Notes under the pieces: generated by a model | The model's input: only the letters and a program-made list of their open reading frames with translations | Told to the model about the DNA's origin: nothing | The model's database searches: none | Assembly: GCA_021776515.1 (NCBI GenBank) | Contig: JAJFFS010000016.1 | Location: 124,001-188,000 of the forward strand | Source of the DNA: Robiginitomaculum sp. | Lineage (GTDB): Bacteria; Pseudomonadota; Alphaproteobacteria; Caulobacterales; Maricaulaceae | Direction: 5' to 3' | Length of the DNA stretch: 64,000 nt | Made by a program: the position numbers and the translations under genes | In this document: positions 59,960 to 64,000 of the stretch, in pieces | How positions within the stretch are numbered: position 1 is the first letter of the stretch | How the letters are laid out: each line of letters starts with the position of its first letter

Positions 59960-61117
59960 TTAGCCTCCTATATTGAATGTAGTGCGAATGGCGCCAGTCG
60001 TTCCTGCGACGGGCGCAAGACCGGGTACAAAGCGGCGCGAAGCCGGGTTTATGGCTGCAGGCCCGGGCACGTTGTTAATGCCACCGCCACCGGACCGGGC
60101 AATCTGGAAATCTGCCTGGCATTGAACAGCGCGTAAATCCTCCTTGCTGGCAAAGGGGCGCAGTTTAACGGGCATGTGCGCGGTTTTTCGTATCTGACGA
60201 TCATCTCTTGCCCACAATTTGGCTTGTGCATTGCCGATAACGCTTTGTGCTGAAAACGGTGCATTACCCGGATTGAAGACACCTTCATGGTGTTGCCTGA
60301 CCTGGCTGAAGGCACAACTGATTGTAAGACTGACGACGGCTTGCGGCAGGGCACGAAAATTTAACGGCACATCAATGAACAATCCTTCATCTGTACCGGG
60401 CATTACGCTGTCAGCAGGGATGGCGCCGTGGGGCCGGATACTTTCACCGGCAGGTGGTGTGGCGACAAGGCTGATCTGTGGTGCGCGCAAGACTGATCCG
60501 GACCAACGTGGTGCGGGTGCACCAAGGTTTAATGCCGGATAGGCCCCCCCATAACTGCCATGATAGGCGATGCCGGGGGTTTTGACATAAAGCCGGAATA
60601 CACCATAGCTACCCTCTTCAAGTCCCGTTTCGACGCCAAGGCTGGTAGCGGGAGCCGTATGCGCGACAGAACTGCCTGTGGATGGTCGGGGCAGGGGCGC
60701 AGGTGCCGGAAGACGCGGCATAGGCAGCGGTATTTTTGGTAAAGTCCCTGATGGTAATCGTTTTACTGGTTTTACTGATTTCAGGGACTTACTGGTATTC
60801 AAGGGGCGTAACGTTTTTGACGTTGCCGCGCCCTGATTACAGGTTTTCAGTCTGGCAGCACTTAATTTTGATCCTGGATGTCCGTATTCTCTAATGCGGC
60901 CTATCTTGCGGGCAAGGGCGGTGCAGGCACCCACCCCGGGTGCAGCCCATGGCCCGGATATTGTGCAGCTTGTATTCCTGCATGACCAGACCAGCGATCC
61001 AGCCTGTACGGCTCCGGCTTTGGCGACGGGTTGATAGGTTCTGGCAGTATATAAATAGGTCTTAGCAGAGGCACTGCCTGCAATGCACGCTAATACAATC
61101 CCAAGAACTGTCTTCAT
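59960..61117 (-). CDS. Large secreted protein of unknown function
   Basis: 385 residues. Signal peptide MKTVLGIVLACIAGSASA. A small domain follows with WSCRNTSCTISGPWAAPGVG and CTALARKIGRIREYGHPGSK, ending near a third Cys pair; this Cys-patterned N-terminal unit occurs in other alphaproteobacterial secreted proteins of unknown function. Then a Pro/Lys-rich linker (LKSVKPVKRLPSGTLPKIPL) and a beta-rich C-terminal half with Cys in VVSLTISCAFSQVRQ and AVQCQADFQI. ATG 61117 has AAGGGGAA upstream. The paired gene at 59452 follows directly. Confidence 0.65.
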   Translation of the reverse strand: MKTVLGIVLACIAGSASAKTYLYTARTYQPVAKAGAVQAGSLVWSCRNTSCTISGPWAAPGVGACTALARKIGRIREYGHPGSKLSAARLKTCNQGAATSKTLRPLNTSKSLKSVKPVKRLPSGTLPKIPLPMPRLPAPAPLPRPSTGSSVAHTAPATSLGVETGLEEGSYGVFRLYVKTPGIAYHGSYGGAYPALNLGAPAPRWSGSVLRAPQISLVATPPAGESIRPHGAIPADSVMPGTDEGLFIDVPLNFRALPQAVVSLTISCAFSQVRQHHEGVFNPGNAPFSAQSVIGNAQAKLWARDDRQIRKTAHMPVKLRPFASKEDLRAVQCQADFQIARSGGGGINNVPGPAAINPASRRFVPGLAPVAGTTGAIRTTFNIGG

Positions 61118-61195
61118 GACGTTCCCCTTGTGTTTATGTCCCGTTGTGGAGTCTAACACAAATAAATACATTTGTTCAGGGAAAATATTCCAGTA

Positions 61196-62125
61196 TTAAA
61201 GTTGATGCGAAAATTTGGATGCTGTGCCGGTTTCAAAATAAGCTCGGTCTTGCAATAGCGCTTTGACTATAAAATCATAAACGGTGCGAATACGGGGTGT
61301 TTTGCGTAAATCTTCATGGGCGACTACCCACAAGTCCTCAGAAAAATCCAGGTCGGGTAATATCTGTTCTACGGTGGTGGGCATTTCAGGCCTTTTAAAA
61401 TTGGCCAATAGTCCAATGCCGTATCCAGCCATGACCGCATTGCTCGTGGCCTGAAATGAGTTTGAGCGAAAGGCAATGTTTTTTGGTCTTCGTTGAGGAG
61501 TGTCCATAATATCAGGCCAAAAATTAGATGTACTGCCAATTGAAGCCATGACGCCATCATGTTTGCACAGGTCCTCTGGCAAAAGCGGGCGGCCATGTTT
61601 CTGAATATAGGATTGCGTTGCATAGAGTCCAAATCCGGCGGAAATTACCTTGCGGCCAATAAGGCTGTTTTGATTGCCCGGTCCTATCCAGCGTATAGCT
61701 ATATCGGCCTCACGCCGGGCCAGGTTGACCGGGCGCTGGTCGACAATCACCTCAATCTGTGTTTCCGGGTGTTTCTGATGAAAATCTTGCAAGACATAGG
61801 GTAACCACATGTCTCCAATACCCTCAGTACCAGATAGTGTTACCGTGCCGGCAAGGCTTTGGTCGGCCCCGGCGCGGGCACGCTCAATGGCGTCTGCCTC
61901 CTCCTGCATGCGGCGAATCCGTATCAGTACGGTTTCTCCAAATACTGTTGGTACAAGGCGGCCACCTTCTTTGGTCAGCAACGGCGCACCAAAATAATTT
62001 TCCAGCGCCCTAACGCGGCGTCCGGCGGTTGGTTGGCTGACGCCAAGGCTTTCTCCTGCAGCCGTCAGGCTGCCGCTTTCGGCAACGGCTAACAGTATTG
62101 GAAAGTCTGCCCAGTATTTATCCAT
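61196..62125 (-). CDS. LysR-family transcriptional regulator
   Basis: 309 residues. N-terminal winged HTH: FPILLAVAESGSLTAAGESL followed by GVSQPTAGRRVRALENYFGA. The C-terminal LysR-substrate domain covers about residues 90-300, with SGTEGIGDMWLPYVLQDFHQ and IAIRWIGPGNQNSLIG. No divergent target is adjacent: 62126-62376 is intergenic and leads into a secreted TPR protein on the other strand, which could be a target. The effector is unknown. Confidence 0.9.
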   Translation of the reverse strand: MDKYWADFPILLAVAESGSLTAAGESLGVSQPTAGRRVRALENYFGAPLLTKEGGRLVPTVFGETVLIRIRRMQEEADAIERARAGADQSLAGTVTLSGTEGIGDMWLPYVLQDFHQKHPETQIEVIVDQRPVNLARREADIAIRWIGPGNQNSLIGRKVISAGFGLYATQSYIQKHGRPLLPEDLCKHDGVMASIGSTSNFWPDIMDTPQRRPKNIAFRSNSFQATSNAVMAGYGIGLLANFKRPEMPTTVEQILPDLDFSEDLWVVAHEDLRKTPRIRTVYDFIVKALLQDRAYFETGTASKFSHQL

Positions 62126-62376
62126 TCACAAATGAATGATTATTCTACACGCTTAGTCAAGTGTGTTTGCTGGGTTTCGTGTCAATATATGGACTACCAG
62201 TCATTGTGTGCATTTGCTTTTTAGGTCTATGGCGCGTTGGCACCGGGGCATAGTATCGCCAGGCCAGATAATTCAAAAATGAATGGCTGCTATGTACAAA
62301 AAATAAACAGTGTTCACTTTTCAAACGCAATTAAGGTTCCTATGTTAGCCTTGGTCGTTTGATAAGGAGAAACACG

Positions 62377-62862
62377 ATGTCTTACCGTCATGGAATAGCT
62401 GCGGTCGCAGCCTTTGCCCTTTTGGGTGTTTTTGGTGCCCCTGCGGCTCATGCAGAATCCGGCACACCATCATTTGCCGTGCAAAACGCAGCGGATAGTA
62501 ATATTCGCGGCGGTTACAATGCTTATGCACGCGGTGATTATAAGCAAGCGGGCACATTTCTGACCCGGGCAACGGCAAAAGGGAACAAGAAGTCCCGCCG
62601 TTCCATCGCTTATGCCAACCTGTGCGCCAATTTGGGGCAGCAAAACAATCTGGATGCAGCCCTTGAGGCTTGTGGTACAGCACTGGAACTGGCTCCGACA
62701 AACTGGCGGGCGCTGAATAATCGCGGCGTAGTGAAATATTTGGCTGGCGATAAAATTGCTGCCAACGCTGATTTTACAGTCGCAGCGGCTTCCCCTAAGG
62801 CCGAGCTGGCACAAGCCAATGCAGACCTGATGGCAGGTATCAAACTGGCAACAGCCGAGTAA
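62377..62862 (+). CDS. Secreted TPR-repeat protein
   Basis: 161 residues. Signal peptide MSYRHGIAAVAAFALLGVFG ending AAHA-ES. Mature part of about 130 residues with two or three TPR-like helical pairs: GGYNAYARGDYKQAGTFL, LGQQNNLDAALEACGTALEL and NWRALNNRGVVKYLAGDKIA, consistent with a periplasmic scaffold or chaperone. ATG 62377 has AAGGAG 7 nt upstream. A strong terminator follows at 62937-62967. The role is unknown. Confidence 0.8.
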   Translation: MSYRHGIAAVAAFALLGVFGAPAAHAESGTPSFAVQNAADSNIRGGYNAYARGDYKQAGTFLTRATAKGNKKSRRSIAYANLCANLGQQNNLDAALEACGTALELAPTNWRALNNRGVVKYLAGDKIAANADFTVAAASPKAELAQANADLMAGIKLATAE

Positions 62863-62936
62863 AACACGCTGACGGGCAGGTATCCAACTTCCCCCGGATA
62901 CCCTGCACGCTTCTCCCCGGAGCCCCGTCATACTAA

Positions 62937-62967
62937 CCCCCGCGCCTTAGATGGCGTGGGGGTTTTT
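62937..62967 (+). terminator. Rho-independent terminator
   Basis: Ten-bp stem CCCCCGCGCC / GGCGTGGGGG (one G-T pair) with loop TTAGAT, followed by five T. Ends the transcript of the secreted TPR gene, 75 nt after its stop, and insulates asd. Confidence 0.9.
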
Positions 62968-63077
62968 CTTGGCCACTACCCCTTATTTCCACATGACAGT
63001 CAGAAATAATCATATACCGGGGTATTCGCCGCGACGCTCCTGCGTTATGGGGCATTGTTGAGAAACAGGAAAAGACA

Positions 63078-64000
63078 ATGACTATCAATGTGGCACTTAT
63101 TGGCGCGACGGGAAATATCGGACGCGAAATACTGGCGATACTGGATGAGCGCCTGTTTGGCGTTGGCAATATGCACGCGCTGGCCTCTCGCGCGTCAAAG
63201 GGACGTGAGGTATCTTTTGGTGATCGTACGTTGGTTTGTGAAGATCTGGAACAGTTTGATTTTTCCAGCGTTGATCTGGTGTTTATGGCGGCGGGCGGTG
63301 ATGTAGCCAAAAAATGGGCACCCAAAATTGCTGCTGCCGGGGCGCTGGTTATTGATAACTCATCTGCCTTTCGCATGGACAAGGATGTGCCGCTGATCGT
63401 GCCAGAGGTGAACGCTGATGCCATAATGGGGGCGCGCACAAAAAACATTATCGCCAATCCCAATTGCTCGACCATTCAAATGCTGGTGGCGTTAAAACCC
63501 ATCCATGATGCGGCGAAGATCAAACGCATTGTTGTTTCTACCTATCAGTCGGTTTCCGGTGCTGGCAAAGCGGCCATGGATGAGTTGTGGGACCAAACCA
63601 AGGGTATTTATGTCACCGACAGCCCCACCGCAGAGGTGTTTCCCAAGCAGATTGCCTTTAATGCCATCCCGCAGGTGGATGTATTTATGGGTGATGGGGG
63701 CACGCGTGAAGAACACAAGATGATCAACGAAACCCATAAAATGCTAGGCGCTGACATCAAGGTTTGCGCCACATGTGTGCGTGTGCCCATTTTTGTTGGC
63801 CATGGTGAAGCGGTTAATGTGGAACTGGACAGGCCTTTAAGTGCTGCGGCGACCAAAAGCTTGCTGCGCGAATCTCCGGGCCTGATGGTTGTGGATAAGC
63901 ATGAAGACGGCGGCTATGTCACGCCGGTGGAAAGCGCCGGTGAATTTGCCGTTTATGTGTCGCGTATCCGCGAAGACAAATCCGTCAATCACGGGCTTTC
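63078..64000 (+). CDS. asd: Aspartate-semialdehyde dehydrogenase (3' end beyond window)
   Basis: First 307 codons of about 340. NADPH-dependent reduction of aspartyl phosphate, giving the precursor of Lys, Met, Thr and Ile. MTINVALIGATGNIGREILA is the Rossmann loop, LVIDNSSAFRMDKDVPLIV follows, and the active-site Cys is in IIANPNCSTIQMLVAL (near residue 130). Then STYQSVSGAGKAAMDEL and the His of VCATCVRVPIFVGHGEAVNV. The frame is open to the window edge. The ATG is preceded by a weak GGAAAAG. It stands after a terminator, so it has its own promoter. Confidence 0.95.
   Translation, partial: MTINVALIGATGNIGREILAILDERLFGVGNMHALASRASKGREVSFGDRTLVCEDLEQFDFSSVDLVFMAAGGDVAKKWAPKIAAAGALVIDNSSAFRMDKDVPLIVPEVNADAIMGARTKNIIANPNCSTIQMLVALKPIHDAAKIKRIVVSTYQSVSGAGKAAMDELWDQTKGIYVTDSPTAEVFPKQIAFNAIPQVDVFMGDGGTREEHKMINETHKMLGADIKVCATCVRVPIFVGHGEAVNVELDRPLSAAATKSLLRESPGLMVVDKHEDGGYVTPVESAGEFAVYVSRIREDKSVNHGL

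Overview
The window reads as chromosome from a free-living heterotrophic alphaproteobacterium with moderate GC. Pointers are a PutA without an N-terminal DNA-binding domain, a DUF2793 protein of the kind found near alphaproteobacterial phage and gene-transfer-agent genes, coding-strand palindromic repeats inside a protein linker, and large acyl-CoA catabolic operons. Genus cannot be fixed from the sequence. Genes are dense and many neighbours overlap by 1 to 14 nt, so most runs are real operons. Layout: 1-3.3 kb holds a membrane hybrid histidine kinase facing a NarL/LuxR-type response regulator, then a DUF188 protein. 3.4-7.8 kb is a surface-polysaccharide or accessory patch (AT-rich sulfotransferase-like gene, DUF2793 protein, rfbB and rfbD). 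7.9-11.6 kb is putA. 11.6-35.8 kb is a large catabolic island for an unidentified CoA-activated substrate: acyl-CoA synthetases, acyl-CoA dehydrogenases including a two-subunit pair, enoyl-CoA hydratases, hotdog thioesterases, an amidohydrolase, a thiolase-fold protein without the usual cysteines plus a DUF35 partner (retro-aldolase-like), a short citrate-synthase-like protein, a biotin-dependent carboxylase pair and an AtuA-family protein. A TetR regulator sits inside it, and an HNH nuclease gene next to repeats interrupts it. 35.8-39.5 kb is the most unusual unit: a CuA subunit II, a heme-copper subunit I, a SCO/SenC copper chaperone and a small membrane protein, divergent from an NsrR-type nitric-oxide sensor, with a palindromic operator between them. 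Subunit I keeps all the heme and CuB histidines but has Asn where oxygen reductases have the cross-linked Tyr. Gene order and regulator match the sNOR (norSY-senC-orf1) type of nitric oxide reductase, so this is probably an NO-detoxification system rather than a respiratory oxidase. 39.6-50.2 kb is a nine-gene branched-chain amino acid superoperon, ilvD-ilvC-ilvG-ilvM-leuA-ilvE-leuC-leuD-leuB, preceded by a leader peptide rich in Val/Leu/Ile and a three-state transcription attenuator. 50.2-57.4 kb has a class V aminotransferase, tRNA-Met and the complete branched-chain 2-oxoacid dehydrogenase operon (E1alpha, E1beta, E2, E3), divergent from an Lrp-type regulator, so BCAA synthesis and degradation lie side by side. 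57.4-64 kb holds a PIG-L-like protein with a glycosyltransferase, two secreted proteins of unknown function, a LysR regulator, a secreted TPR protein with a strong terminator, and the start of asd, which runs off the end of the window.
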